Below, piece after piece: positions 12,166-26,011 of a stretch of DNA of 64,000 bases. The notes beneath the pieces were generated by a model that was not told where the DNA came from, did no database searches, and was given only the letters and a program-made list of their open reading frames with translations. The DNA is from Norana najaformis (lineage: Eukaryota; Annelida; Clitellata; Crassiclitellata; Hormogastridae), in the NCBI GenBank assembly GCA_964023275.1, contig OZ029921.1:30115230-30179229 (forward strand), written 5' to 3'. Numbering within the stretch: position 1 is the stretch's first letter; each line of letters begins with the position of its first letter. Made by a program: the position numbers and the translations under genes.

Positions 12166-15100
12166 ATGGCTGCCAAGTCGAAAAGTAAGTTGTATTCCAA
12201 GAGTGCTTGTTGTTTAAAAACTTTCAGTATTTGTACAATTGCTTTGTTAATAGGCCCAGCAATGCAGTTTGCTGTGTATGCTTTGCCGTCAAAACAGTGT
12301 TTTGCCAAAGGGTCAATTTTGGCAAAGTTTTGAAGGGAGTATCAGATTTGGCGCACCTGTTCAGGATAGGATGAAGTTTGGCAGAGCCATTCTGACTAAA
12401 GCATGATGCCTGTGGCAAAGTGGCACAAACATTTTGGGGTAATCCTGGAGAAACGGCCGTTTACAGTTGCCCTACTTAAAACAACTTGGCCGCCGCAGAC
12501 TGCGAGAGAAATTAGAGCGCTGCCACCTACTGGAAGCACTGTCAATTAATGAGTAAATTAGTAATAAATTAGTAAGTGAGTCATCCGTAAGTAGCATGCT
12601 AACAAAAAGTTTTTAAAATAATTTTATTGGTGTCAATAAATGAAGAAATTGCAGAGTAACACAAAGGTATAAATAAATTAAGAAATTGGGTAAGTTTCTG
12701 TGATGCAGATAAGAATATACCAACCACCGCAAACAACTTTCTGTGTCCGCAAAATGGGGAGACATTTTTGCGGAACTGAAACCACACTGTCTTATATTAA
12801 TGTAGAGAATTTTATCAAAGCAGTGCTTTGTAGCATTAAATTATGATCATGATCATGATGATCATCATCATCATCTCCTGAATTATGACATTCCTTACAT
12901 GTTTTTTTGCTTTTTAACTGCAGAAAATCCTTTGAAGCTGACTATCCAGCAAGACACAGATGAGTTAGTGCTGTTTATTTTTATTAATTGATTTTCTTAT
13001 TCAGTTAAAGTTGTGTGTTTAGATGTAATAATAGCAACATAATATCTGTATTATAATATGATACAACATCACATTTCTAACATGTCATTTACATGTCTAA
13101 CATTACATTTCAACATTTTAACATGTCATTTACACCTGTGCCTAACATGTGCTTTGCAATTACATTCTTGAGTATCTTATGTAAACTCATAAATGATTCT
13201 CAAGGCCACAAAGGTTGGGGTTCTTCTGGTTATATGCTTGAAAATAAAACAGTATTGCTTCTGAACATGGCAAGGGTAGTTTCATAGTAACTATCTGTTA
13301 TCAGTCAAGTTTTTAAATACTGGTATGTGTAAACATATTCAGATTTTTTACAGCATAGATTAGGTAGGCATTGACAGGGTTGATAGCATTACTGTCTTGA
13401 CATTCTGTTCTCTAGTACTGTACAAGACAGCTTCCTTGAAGATTTTAAGAAAGAAACTACTATCAGAATCAATGATCAGACTTACGTTGTCAAAGCTTCT
13501 GACTTCCATCTGGAGTCTTTCATACTTGGAAGAGGAAGATATGGAACAGTGTATCGAGGAAAACACCTTCCAAGTGACACAACGATGGCTGTCAAGGTAA
13601 GAACTTGTGCAAAACATGGCTTATTTCTGGTTCTTCATTGTGCAAACCATGGTTTGTTTTAGTTCTCTGTTGTGCAAAACATGGCTAATTTTGGTTTTTT
13701 ATGTGTACATATATCCAGACATGTAGTGTGTTTTAGCTACTTAAAAAGGGCTAATGTTTCATTTGAAAACATGTATATAATGTGAATATGAATGTAATAT
13801 TGTTAGTGATGTGAATCCTGAATCTTTCAATTCAACTTTAGACGTCAAGACGTCATTCTATTGGAAAATCATTGTAGTAACAGTACTTGATATGGCACAG
13901 TAGCTGATTGGATAGAAGGCTCAGCTTGTAACGTGGAGAGTACAGGTTTGAGTAACATGTAGAGTACAGGTTCGAGCCTCCCCTTAGATGGTTGTTGTGT
14001 AGGTTCCTTCAGTAAGTCCTTCAATAACAACAGCTTCGCACCTCAGATTCAGATTACTGACCTTGTGATGCAATAAATGCAAAATAATAATAAAATAATA
14101 ATTTGGATGTCAGAGATAGTAGTATAAGTCAGTTCCAGTGTATTAATATGTACTGAGACCTCAACAATTGCCATATAAGATCGAATGATGTGTGTGCTGA
14201 TGATTTGTTTGGTAAGTACTTAGCGATTCAGTACAATGTTGCAGTGACTGCTTAGTTGATTCAGTACAATGTTGCTTTGTAATCGTTCAGTTGATTCAGT
14301 ACAATGTTGCTTTGTAATCTTTCAGTTGATTCAGTACAATGCCGATCCAGAAAACCGAAAAGAACAGGAACTGTTGCTGCGTGAGCTGGATGTGTCCGCG
14401 CGTGCTGCCAACTGTCCATACATTGTTCATTTCTATGGAGCTTTGTTTTGGGATGTAGGTCATGGCTGAATTTCTATGGTCAAATTATTTTGTTTTGTAA
14501 ACAGGAAAATCTCATAAAACTTTGATCTTTTTACAGCCATGCTGTAGTAAAGCATCTTTTACCACTGCCAGTCATGCCGTAGTAAAGTAAGCTGTACCTC
14601 TGCTGGTATGCCCTAGTCAGTCATGTGATGTTGAGATAAGTGGTTCCCAGTTTTACTCCAGTCTGATAGCATCTATGTGATTTAATGCCTTGAAATAATT
14701 ACTGTTGGGTTTCCTTAGCCGTGGTACAGTAATTCTTCGCAGTTAGGTTGTTAGATGTCGTTATGCTAGTATCACATGTTTACATTTCAGCCAGTCAGAA
14801 TATTTAAATTAATATCTCGGATTTAAATCACGAGTAATGGCAAGGCATTGATTGTTTGAGGCAATGTACAGTATGCTAAGTACATTGTACATAAAGTACA
14901 TCATGGCTGTCTTGCAGAATAAGCAACTCACACTGGGTTGCTGTGTGGTGTGAGTTTTTAGAATATGACAAATTATCATCATTTCATTTCTGATAAATTT
15001 ACAGTAAATGCAACTAATGACAACTGACCCTCATTGTAGAAGATTGTTAAAGCAGACTTCTGTGATAACACATTTTGGGACATGTGCCTGAATTTAAATT

Positions 15101-18100
15101 TGACATTTAAAAAAACTTAATGATGCAACAGATTTATTACGAGAGTGCCTGATATGGCTTGAAAAGATAGCTTTCAAGGAGTTTGTATGAAGTGTTGCTG
15201 ATCTAGAATAGTACGCCAACGGTGTAAAAGTTTAACGGTATCTTTGTCCTGATTGTTAGGGTGATGTCTGGATGTGCTTGGAATGCATGGATACCTCACT
15301 TGATAAACTTTATAAAGTGATCTACAGTAAAGGTCAAAACATTCCGGAGGATATTGTTGGAAAAACGGCATATGCGGTGAGTGCTGTTCAGTTTCTGTTG
15401 TCTGAGATGCAATGGAATGTTACCAAATGTGCTTTGTTTTCTAAACCTTTTTTGTCAAGTCAACCCCGTTAGTAAGAAATAACTGTTGGAGCAAAACTCT
15501 GGAGAGTGCACGAAACATTTGAACACATTTAGTGTATTTAAGTATCTGAATATTTGTTTAGCACCTTTTAAGCTGTATAGACCGTGTTTCCAGTAATCCT
15601 CTACAGTTGTGACAACCAAAGATTCCCCAATTAAGAAACTCGACACCTTTTCATTGTTTGGTGCTTCAGGAAAAATCCTGCGGTTTCCCTACACTGACGA
15701 TATAAGCAACTTGACAATTAGGGGGAGAACAGTGACGGTTCTGGTCTCTGCCACAGGCCAAAATGCAGTCTGCATTTCTTTGGGCATGTTGCGATATGAT
15801 CCAAAAGATAAGGACCATTGTGAGCCTTGTGGGCTGCGACAACCAAGCCACAAAAGACTGAAGAAGACCACATGATCAACCTAGGACCACGTGGACTAGA
15901 GTCCGACAGTTCATAATATCGGCCTTCATGCAGCACGAAAATTTAATTGTAGACCGTTATCTTATTACATGTATAATGCATCCCTGTAATGATGTAGTAG
16001 TTGATATGGCTCCTAAGACAGCATTACAAGGAGATTCTGATATGTATTGAACCTGGTTTTGCAGAGAAACTGGATGTGATTTAAGTGATTGTCTCCCAGT
16101 TGGATGCTTTTTCCTCATTAGGTTTTGCTTCTGCATGCAACGACTTGGCTGATCTGAGAAATGATATGGAAGAGAAGGAAAGGAGATGGCTATTAACGAC
16201 AAAATGCCGTATTTCAAATAGGTAACGGGTGTATTATGTGCAGTGCAGTGGCACTTATGTTGTGATGACTCGGGAGTCGTTTACACAAATGATGTTCTGA
16301 TTTGCAGGTCGTGCATGCACTGGATTATCTTCACAGTCTCAAGGTCATCCATCGAGATGTGAAGCCCTCGAATATCCTCATCAACCGCAACGGCCAAGTC
16401 AAGCTGTGTGACTTTGGCATCAGCGGGCAACTTGTTAACTCCTTAGTCTTCTCACTGGACGTTGGTGCCAAGGCTTATATGGCGGTAATTACTCTTCACT
16501 TGGCTGCTGCTTAAACACTCTTCATGTAAATATTGTTTAACTGATTCCTGCTGATTGGGTTATAAATTTGCACACATTACTTAGTTTTTTTTAGCTGGAT
16601 GTGTTAATTGAGGCATTAATTAAGGGTGTGGCGTTTACCTAGAGAATTGACTAAATGAAATGTTTCATGATGGTGTTACCTCAGTTTTATTTTGTTTTTG
16701 AAGTGTCATTTTTGCTGAAGATTTTCTGAATAAGAAAGATTCAAACTGCTTTAATTTGATCTTGTTGGACCACAGTGATGCGGTTTTACAATGAATTAAG
16801 TAATTAAAGAACCATGTGCTGGATGATTATTCATTAAGCAATCTGGCAGTTGAGAAATCTAAGCTGAACAGTGAACATACTACATTCTAAATCCTCAACC
16901 ACGAAATCGACAGAGCATGAAAATATTTTGCAGTTCTTACCTAATTCTCTTGTTGAAATTGTCCATCTGTTATATGCGTATCAGATTTGTACAATTCTGT
17001 TTTTGATGATTCTTTTAGCCAGAACGAATTAATCCTGAAAGAAACGATGGACGCTTTTATGACATTCGCTCTGATGTTTGGAGTCTTGGAATTTCAATGG
17101 TGAGATAATCGTCCTGTGCAACTAATCTGCCTCTTCTTCAAAATTAAAAATATTCTCACATTTGGTGTTCTTCATATCACAGATTGCCGTCTCTTTCCTT
17201 TAGGAACCACGACATAAAACTGACTTCAGTTTTGCTGTTTATGAAAAATCACCTTCAGCACTACTGGTTGAGTTCTGTAAGGCTTGCATAATGTGGCACA
17301 AAATAGTGAGTTTCTTACAGCTAGACTAAGGCTTTGTACTTAAGTCATTGTTCTTGATTTACTTTTTTAAAATCTGATACATGTATGAAGTACAACAGTT
17401 CAGTCAGTGCATTTTTTCATGTATCTTCTTGACTGCTATTTAGTGCATTCAAATAAAGATGCCATTGATTACTTGTGTTTAATTACAGATTGAGTTGGCT
17501 ACTGGTAGCTACCCATATTCTGAATGGAAAACCGTTTTTCAGCATCTTCAGCAAGTTGTCTATGGTCCATCACCCACACTACCACCAGGAAGATTCAGCA
17601 AAATATTTGAAGATTTTGTTAGCAGCTGGTAAGAGCAGTCTGGCTGAGTTGGTGTTTCTGGTAGAGATGAGCCTGGCCTGGTCCATGTCATAAAATTTGT
17701 GGCCCGCCCTGGTCTGATGCTTTTCTCTAATTGGTGTGTGGCACCATTAACTGCAGATTGTTTGTTTAATGTTCAGTAATTACTTCTTCAGTGTAAGTTA
17801 GTATTAGATATTTTAAAATGCTAACTTAAACTTACCAAATTGACAATATCTATTAGCAAAATATCGCAACAGCAGTTTTGCACAAGGACTGAGAAATATG
17901 AAAAGCAGCATTTAAAAAATGTGGGCCAAAACTTCTAGGCCAGGCCTGCCACGAACTTGGCCTGGCCTGGCCCGGCCTGCAATAAAGAGCAGGCTGGGCC
18001 GCCTGGTCCAGCCCAGCCCAATGATCCTCTCTGGTTTCTGGTGCTACCTTTGAAATGAGCTGGAGTAGTTGTCTGATAATGCAAAGCTTTGCTCTTCCAG

Positions 18101-18971
18101 TTGCAAAGAAATGGTTTTAGTACTTGGGATGACTTGATACCATTGCTGTTTCTGGTGTTTAATGCATTGTCATCTCCAAATTAGAGGATTAGCTCCGTGA
18201 ATCTTATGCTAGCACATAATTCTTTGGACAGAACCATTTGAGGTCTTAGAGGCCATGAACACCAGAAGGTTGGCTTTCCAGAAAAGTCTTCAGTCTATAC
18301 CTGGGTAACTTAAGAGAATTGGCGGAGTGAACGGAAACAGACACCAAATTCCAGAACCTCGAACCAGCAGTTGAGAAAGCCAGGAGCCATGCATTGTTCC
18401 TGTTTGGGGTTTTGCAAGAGTCAGTGTGGAAGATTGTCCTAACACTGCTAGAAGGATGTGAAGAATATAGTTGAGGTTTTTCCTACGTTTCAAAAGAATC
18501 TTTATTTTGTGAGAAAATCACATTTTATGAAAATAATTCAAAGGGCTTCAAGGAATCATGGCTTCCTAATATAATCTCGTGGATCTTGATTAATTCTATC
18601 CGAAGGACTGTGACTTGGAATGCGGTTTTACTTAGAGGCGACTATCAGTTGATGCCTTGGGCATTACAATAAAGGCCCTTTTTAAAATTTTTCAGATTCA
18701 GTATTAAACAGAGGTTAGTCAGATGCAGATGAATCTTACGTTTAGGCCAGATGCAAAAGTAAACATTGAATTTGGACTTACAGCTTAAAACTGACCTTGA
18801 TTCTCGTTTTCTGTTTTCAGCCTTTTGAAAGATTATAAGAGTCGTCCTCGTTTTGATGATCTCTTGGAACATCCATTCATCAAACAGTACAATGAGAAGG
18901 AGGTTGACGTGGCTCAGTTTGTTACTGCAGCATTAGACGCTTTTGGCGCCGAGATTCAAAAAGCTCATTAA
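12166..18971 (+). CDS. MAP2K6: MAP kinase kinase of the MKK3/MKK6 (licorne) group, complete, nine coding exons
   Basis: Coding exons are 12166-12184, 12924-12963, 13416-13596, 14326-14454, 15260-15376, 16308-16484, 17019-17099, 17489-17628 and 18821-18971. They total 1035 nt, all phases agree, and the product has 344 residues (human MKK6 has 334). The kinase would phosphorylate p38. Visible elements are a glycine loop GRGRYG at about residues 58-63, the catalytic lysine in MAVK (80), HRDVKPSN (177-184), DFG (197-199), YMAPERINPE (219-228) and [22 protein letters not shown] and the C-lobe [12 protein letters not shown]...ATG.YPY resemble MKK3/6 and fly licorne more than MKK4 or MKK7. The short basic N-terminus (MAAKSKKNPLKL) looks like a p38 docking segment. 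The activation loop reads [15 protein letters not shown] where relatives have DSVAKTxDAGCKPYM, so both phospho-sites are Ser. Exon 4 has two in-frame acceptors 9 nt apart. The 14325 acceptor is preferred because it gives AVKLIQ, like AVKRIR. Confidence 0.95.
13890..14085 (+). mobile_element. tRNA-like SINE in kinase intron 3
   Basis: cagtagctgattggatagaa (A-box region) is followed by gtacaggttcgagcctcccc (B box), then a non-tRNA body ending in gatgcaataaatgcaaaata. The head does not fold into a full tRNA. Confidence 0.55.
14220..14345 (+). repeat. 35-bp repeat duplicating the exon 4 acceptor of the kinase gene
   Basis: Copies of ttgattcagtacaatg start at 14256, 14291 and 14326, with a partial one at about 14224. 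Each is preceded by (t)tnag. The last copy is the real start of exon 4; the earlier copies reach an in-frame TAA after eight codons. Confidence 0.9.
15690..15960 (+). mobile_element. LINE ORF2 C-terminal remnant in kinase intron 5
   Basis: [18 protein letters not shown] is followed, after a shift, by [11 protein letters not shown] and GLHAA. This is the 'FGHVAR...D...AL.......RGRPR.TWLR...DL...N.GLH.A' ending of Jockey/CR1-like elements. It is frameshifted. Confidence 0.75.
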
Positions 18972-19434
18972 TACCTATTGCCTTATAGTTTCCCTCCTGC
19001 GAACTGATATCTGCTTGACGAATCCAGCTAATTGATTAGTACTTTGTGATCATTATTTTTTTTGTAAAGAAAATATGTATGAAATTTTAAAAAGTTTCTG
19101 TAACTAATTTGTTTTACCCATGTTTTTACCAGTTTGGTAGGTGTCCTTTTAATGTGAGTTGCATGCTGCTGTGAATTATGGGATATGCATGTATTAAAAT
19201 AATTTCTTACAACTATGCACAGGAGTGATATCTGTGAACAGGATTAGTTATATTTGCTAGGAATTCACCAACTCAGCCTTGTTGAGCCATCTGTTTTGAA
19301 TAATTTGGCTAAAATTATGCATCCAGGGCAGAAGAATTTTTCCTTTAGACGCTGACTTGGGGATTGAGAAAGGAATTGAGTGCCTCCCCATTCTGCTAAA
19401 GAGTGCGGGAGATTTACATGGCTGTAATTGTGTA

Positions 19435-19640
19435 CAAACAAATTGGTTACGTACCAGTAACTATGTAACACAAGCAACTGGTTTACATACTTGTAATTAT
19501 GTAACATAAGCAACCGGTTTACTTACCAGTAATTATGTAACGAGCAATTGGTTTGCATACCTATAATTATGTATCATAAGCAAATGGTTTACATACCTGT
19601 AATTACATAATTACATAATTGCACACCTGTAGTTATGTAA
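19435..19640. repeat. Degenerate ~41-bp tandem repeat, about five copies
   Basis: Repeats of 'gcaa.tggtttacatacctgtaattatgtaacata' with substitutions and short deletions, downstream of the kinase stop codon. Confidence 0.8.
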
Positions 19641-22600
19641 CATAAGCAATTGGTGAACAATTGCCCGTCTAGAAATGATGACTTGTGATGCTCAATATAT
19701 GACATTCATAATTAGAGTCATTTTGGTTCGTATTTGTGCAAAATCTGCAGCTGAAACACCTTTAGAAATAGGAGAAGATGTAACGACATGTTCCCAGCTG
19801 TACCAACAAGATATAAGCAGTTATTTGAAGTGCTGTACTTGCTATTTTGCCTTGTGAAACTAGGTAAGGGATCAGAGAATGCCAGGGCCATGGATGTGCG
19901 TGCCTTTGGGGTGAGCAAAACTGTCAAGCAGATTCTTCTGTGTGATTATGCTCATGGTGGAGTTCAGCCTCAATCACAAATCTTCAATTGAATGTTTTTA
20001 AAATAATAATTAAATAACTTCTATAGGACCACTGTAATAATGCTGAAGGCATGAGTCAGTCGTTGTGGCCTAGCAGTCCATGTGAACGCCAAAATTCAGG
20101 GGGAAATCATATGTAGAATAAATCAACTGACGTCTTTGGTTTTGAAAAGCTATCACATTTTGGGTTATCTAGACTAAAACCCGTTGTCCTGTATTCACCA
20201 TTTGTCATATTCAAAAATTAATATAGATAGGTAATTTATAAGCTAGGAATGTTTTCTTTATTTCAAGGAAAATTAACTGAAAAATTACCCAGCGTTTGGA
20301 GCAGTTGGGTTTATGCTACTGTTATGCACCTTGCTATACTTTTTTTTTGACGGAATTAAAATTTTATGGCATTGCATTGTTTTTGGTAATGAAGACAGGA
20401 AGTTACAGTTAGTTGATGTTTTATAAAGAAAATGACCGAGTGAAGGTAGCCGCAATAATGGTGATGATGATGATGGTGTTGATGATGATTATGATAATGA
20501 TGATGAGAGTTGTGCTACTGCAAATACTTAATGACTTTTAAAGCAGCACTGGAAATAATTACTGACAATGGCATGTTCTGCAATGGCTTAGTGATGCTAT
20601 GAGTGATCTCTACATTCGTCTATATGAGTAAGCTGCTGGCACCATCGTAGATTATATTTATTATTACAAAAACATGGCTTTGTTTAAGTTTTGTGCTGTG
20701 GTGGTTTTCATTTGTTGCTGCCCAAAATGTTTGAAAATGTTATATGTATATTGAGACGTGAAAAGGTGGAGAAGAAAGCAGTTAGCAAGAAGTTTAGGAA
20801 AGAGGAGGAACACACGGTTTAGGAGTGATGATGATGATTAAAATGAAGTACAGGTGACGGAGAAATGGAAAGGAAAAATTGTAATAACAAATTTGTATAG
20901 CATGTTTCATGAGAACCTAATCAATGTGTACCAGCTTAATTGATGTTAAAGTTCATCAGTTATTATTATTATTATTATTGTTTTAATAAGCAAATGGTGA
21001 TCAGATAACTTGAAAAGTCACCACTGGCAGCCTCACACGCACAAATAGGGCCCAACCAGTGGGTTTCCACCCAGAGTTGAGAATTGAATGTTTTGTTCAG
21101 AATTCAGAGCTTTGAGATGATGCAAATGAATAATTGAGGAGGGGGAGAGGGGAAAGAGGAGGTGTCTGTCATCAAAAGGAAAGGAGCAACTTGACGGGGT
21201 GGAATTGGCCAACAGAGTGATGAATAAAGGGGCCCAGAATGGAGAAACCCATGAGCAGCTTAGAGATATGCAGTTGTTGATATGTTGTGCGAAATATTTT
21301 TTAACTGTTGAACATTTGTCGAATGTAAGATCTTAGGATGTTGCTTCTGTTGTCTTTCTCGTATTCATTCCAGCTACGATATTTCAGGAGAAAATGTCTT
21401 AGTAAATGTATACACATAAGCCTATAATTATGTATTACTATACAGAATTATATATATATTTGACAATATTCGTATGATGAGCAAGAAGTCAAGTATATAT
21501 TTGACAATATTCATATATATATTATGTGTATCTCTTGTACAAATAATAATTCTTGTTTGCACTTGTGAATCGATAAAAGTTGCGAAAGACCAATAGGCAA
21601 CGAATCTAATAAAATAAACTTGGTGAGTGGAGTATTAAATTAGCAATAAATTCACCTTTAGCCTCCCAGTAATTGTCACAACATTTTGTGCTATAATTTT
21701 ATTCGATTGGTGCCAGTTGTTGTGGTTATCTTTATTTTGCAATCAGGAATTTAAAAAACTGCAGACCGACTCTAGATGGCATTATAGTATGCTCACAAGT
21801 GACTTGTAGGGATAATTATTTGCTTTTCAGGGCTAAACTAGATCTCTGCCTATTATCTCTATAATTTTCTGTTCTGTTACAATCTGAAAGTTTACCTAGA
21901 CTGCAGGTGCGTTGCATAAATTGAAACTGAGCAAACCCCGGTACTACTAAAACTGGCAGAAACAGTAGTTTTGCTGTCAAATTCAGTTGAAGTTTGTGAT
22001 AATTAGGAGATACAGTTGACAGATATAGGGACAGCTGCAGGGACTTTGTCTAAAACTGGAATTGCGGCTTGCATGCTCCAGCGGCAGTTATAGAATTTTG
22101 AACTTGTACAGTGCCATTTTCTTCTGCCTTGGCTCTGCTGCAGTGCTATATAAATTGTTATTATTGTTGTTACCACCACTTTCAGTTTCCTATATACAGT
22201 ATGTGAGACATGAAAGTGCTTATTGTCTGAGTAAAACTGTTTCGTAATTTTTGCTTTTAATGACACAGATTACTGTAACACAGCAGACATTGGCTGTCTG
22301 ACATCAGAAGAGATGCACAAATCATACATATGAAATTGTAATTAAAAAATTATCGATAAAAGTTCAAGAATAGCATAAAAGTCTCTTGAATAAATGTGTT
22401 CTGGTTAATCTTAGTCCAGCAAACTTTACAATTACGACCCAAAATTTATCTTTATCCAAATCACAAAATGATATAAATATTGTTCGTTTATTTGTTCACT
22501 GATTAAAATAAGAAAGCAATATTAAAACCCTACAACGAAACAAAAGCAACTGACATGCGAGACATCACGGGCAGTGTTGTGTGAAACACTTTGTGGTTGC

Positions 22601-23449
22601 GGGGTATCTTAGTTTTAAGCAACAACAGCAGAAGACAGTAGCTTCATTTTAGTCAAGTCACTAATTCAGGACGTAGAGTTAAAGCGAAAAGTTCTCAATA
22701 CGTATGTCCTGTTTACAGTGCACTCAGAAATTTTCAATTACTTTATGCCTACGGCGTTTCTTTATGAAAAAAGAACACAAGAAAGATAGCTTGCAGAATT
22801 GCAAAAAGCAGCAATGGCTAACAGCAGAGCACCTCTAAGGCGATGACATTACTTACATCTGTTTCAAAGTCTACTGAAAGACCAAGCAGAACAGACAGCA
22901 TACATTTGCAGTATCTTCAAAGAGTAATAAAAAAATCAGACTCTACGAGACACATCTGATACAAATTGCAGTCATGAATCAAACCTCAGTTAGCAAACAC
23001 TTTAAATCTTCGATACTTTGATAAAATATTATGCTGACAGAAATCTTCCATGATGGCAATAACCATTGTGCATAAAAACAAAACTTAAATTGATCCAAAA
23101 TTAACAGAAAATGATCAGCTGTGTACATATTCAAACATGCTTTTAATGGTCAAATTACCTGGAAACAGCAAAATGTTGGAAATTATCATAAAACGATCTT
23201 GAACTGAATCTATTTAGAAAACCAGAAAGCAAATTACTGTATGCACCAACTTAAAGTATACAACAAAACAACCAAGAACTGAAATGCTACCAAAGAAATA
23301 AGATTTCATTAGAAGTAGTGGCTATTACACTATTTGTGCTATATCCATTGTTCTGGGAACATGACAGCTTTGTTCTTTGTTGACAGCTATCAAGAATGCC
23401 AATGGCAAATTACTTGGAGAAAGTTTGCAGAAGAATATTGTAGGGTAAC

Positions 23450-23660
23450 CAAACTGGCCTAGTTAGCTACATCGGTAAGCGCGTACGCCAAGGAAACCTC
23501 TATATGTGAGGATCCCTGGTTTGCGTCCCGGTTGTGGCTTATTTCAGAGACTTGAATCTTGGGCTAGTATGGTCTCCGTGCACGGGAACCTCAAATGACG
23601 TGTAGCGGTGGTGAAGGATCTCACCCGATAGGGTTGAGGCCACACAGTCGCTACAGTGAA
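23450..23660 (+). mobile_element. tRNA-derived SINE family B, copy with tRNA head
   Basis: ggcctagttagctacatcgg and taagcgcg form an A-box-like head, ccctggtttgcgtccc a B-box-like segment; the body then reads ccgtgcacgggaacctcaaa and ggatctcacccgatagggtt, reversed relative to copies at 10745 and 45560. Not a functional tRNA: the arms do not pair. Confidence 0.7.
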
Positions 23661-24899
23661 CAATTTATTTTTACAATTTACCAACACTACTCAATCTGTG
23701 ACACTCAAGCAAATAATAAAAGATAAAACTTAATGGATGGCGCATTCTTGTTCATAAACCTTTGGAAATCCATGTTAAGCTTGTAATAAAACAGCCTGGC
23801 CTTCTCCAGACCAAAATCACTTTAGTCTTTAATATTCTATCTCATATAGTTTTGTCATATAGTCTATGTGTTTGCTAAAGTTGAAACTGCCTATATTGGC
23901 CTAAATTTGATTTACATTCACTACCTTTAAAAACTCCAAATAATAATACTTACTGTATACTTCAACAGGCACTAAGCCAAAATGTCACCTTTTAATCAAC
24001 AATGGCACTCTGATTTCAAAATACAAAAAATTAATACATTGTTTAATAATAACTACGATTAACATCAGCTGTCATGGTGCATAGACCAGCAATGTCCAGT
24101 ATTGCTAACAGCTTCATCTGACAGCAAAGCACAAAACAGAAAAAGCTGAAAACACTGTACACTTCCTATAAGGCAGCACTGTCAAAGCCAACCACCCTTT
24201 GTCAGCTATAAAATTCTTATGATTGGTCAATGAAACATGCTCACCGAGATGAGGGCATTACAAAAAACCTAACGTCTTTAAAGTGATAACCGTTTCTTAA
24301 CAGCAGGAGTAAAACTCGTTAACAAATGGTCATGCTTTGCTCGACGTTGAAATGTATTGGCACCGTGCGAATCACTTTTGCTTACTAGCTTACTTACTTA
24401 ACAGTTCAATACATCACAGCTATTTTATCACAAGAATAGTCTGAAGGTTATGAAATATATTTATATTTTGATTAGGAGGGTAGTAATAGATAGTTTTCTC
24501 AATACATGTGTAGAGGAAAGCTTGGTCAAAGTTTGATTAAACTTTGTACTACTCAAATACTGTTAAAATGGCTGAATATAGTTGTTGATTTGATCTATGG
24601 CATAAACTTTAGGCAACATGAATCCATTGCGCCTAACCATGACATTAATGCAGGAAAACAAAGGAGTATTACCACATATAACGTGGCCAATCAGTGAAGG
24701 CTTCAAAAGAAGAGAACAGAAAGATGCCACAGACATCTTCCAATTCCATTAGATACAGGTTACCTCAACAAGCAGAATATAAATGAAATCCAAAAATCAA
24801 CAGCAACTGAATTAGTTATGAATACATAAATTTAGAGGCAGAAGTAAAGCATATTCCAAATAATTAAGAGACAAGAAAAAGCACCGATTTATTCACAAA

Positions 24900-25130
24900 T
24901 GGACAAATTTACGCTTTCAATCAATCTCTAATAGAAGTCAAGTCACTTTCAATCGATCTCTAACAGAAGTTGAGTCACTTTCAATCAATCTCTAACAGAA
25001 GTCAAGTCACTTTCCATTAATGCCTAACATAACATGAGTCACAGTCAATCAACACCTAGTATGAACTGAGTCAGTTTCAATCAATGCATGGCTTTAGCTG
25101 AGCCATTTTCAATCAATGCCTATCATATTT
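24900..25130. repeat. Degenerate ~31-bp tandem repeat
   Basis: About seven diverged copies of 'tcactttcaatcaatctctaacagaagt.aag', between the SORBS stop codon and the intergenic region; may lie in the SORBS 3' UTR. Confidence 0.75.
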
Positions 25131-26011
25131 TAAAACACACATTTCAACTCTGCTATTAATAGCAGTCACCAACACAATGGCACAATTCCTAAGTCGCAGC
25201 AGCTTACCAAAATCAAACAATTGTTACACACAGTCTAAACAAAAACCATCAAAAATACAATTCTTAAGCGCTTTACTTCCTTGCCTTACATACACAGAGA
25301 TCACAAAAGACAGCTAATATGTACAAGATTTCTAGCACGAAAGTATCAGTTTCAATTCAGCTAGAGCACATAAACTTGGCATCCTGCAGGTTTCAGCTCA
25401 GCATCAAAGGACATGATGTTGGGGTGAACTCCTGTGTGTTAAGTCTTTCTACAAGTCTTTCTTTCTTCCATGAAATAAATGCGTTGATTTTCTGCATATA
25501 AAGTAAAAAAATTAACAAATTATAATCTCATCGTCTAGGATCAATATCAAAATATTGAGATACAGTGAGACCAATATGTATTTCTGTATATACATGTATC
25601 TTTATCTGGACGCTTTTGTATCACTTTTAAGAACCTCTCAAAGAGCTGGAACATGGCTTGCTAGCAGTTTTAAAAGGTGTCCCTTGGGATTTCCAGCAAA
25701 AAACGTTTTAGAAAGACAGTCTCAAGAAAGAGAAAGTGTGCTGTGCTCAAGTCATAGTGAGGCCCCTCTGGGCTGCAGAACGTAGTGACATATTTAGTAA
25801 TTGCATAGTGCTATCAATTTATGCTTTGTCTTTATACAAACGATGATAGACGATGATGATGATAATATAGTATCAATAATGACGCTAATGTCAATAATGA
25901 TAACAATTCAAAAGTAAATGTGCACCAGTCAGACAAGAACAATAACAACAAAAGAACAACACCAATCACTGCATTAAGAACAACCAACAACACAATTACA
26001 ACACGGACTAC

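Larger units (their letters stand above)
18972..26011. other. Convergent 3' intergenic region between kinase and SORBS genes
   Basis: The 3' UTRs of both genes must end here, but polyadenylation sites cannot be fixed: several plus-strand AATAAA words (21222, about 21610, 21650) and minus-strand ones (22491, 24888) are candidates. A SINE lies at 23450-23660 and degenerate tandem repeats lie near 19440 and 24900. No other gene or RNA is recognised. Confidence 0.6.

Noticed and set aside
23450-23545. tRNA gene
   Set aside because: A- and B-box-like words exist, but acceptor, anticodon and T arms do not pair and the segment continues into a SINE body shared with two other loci.
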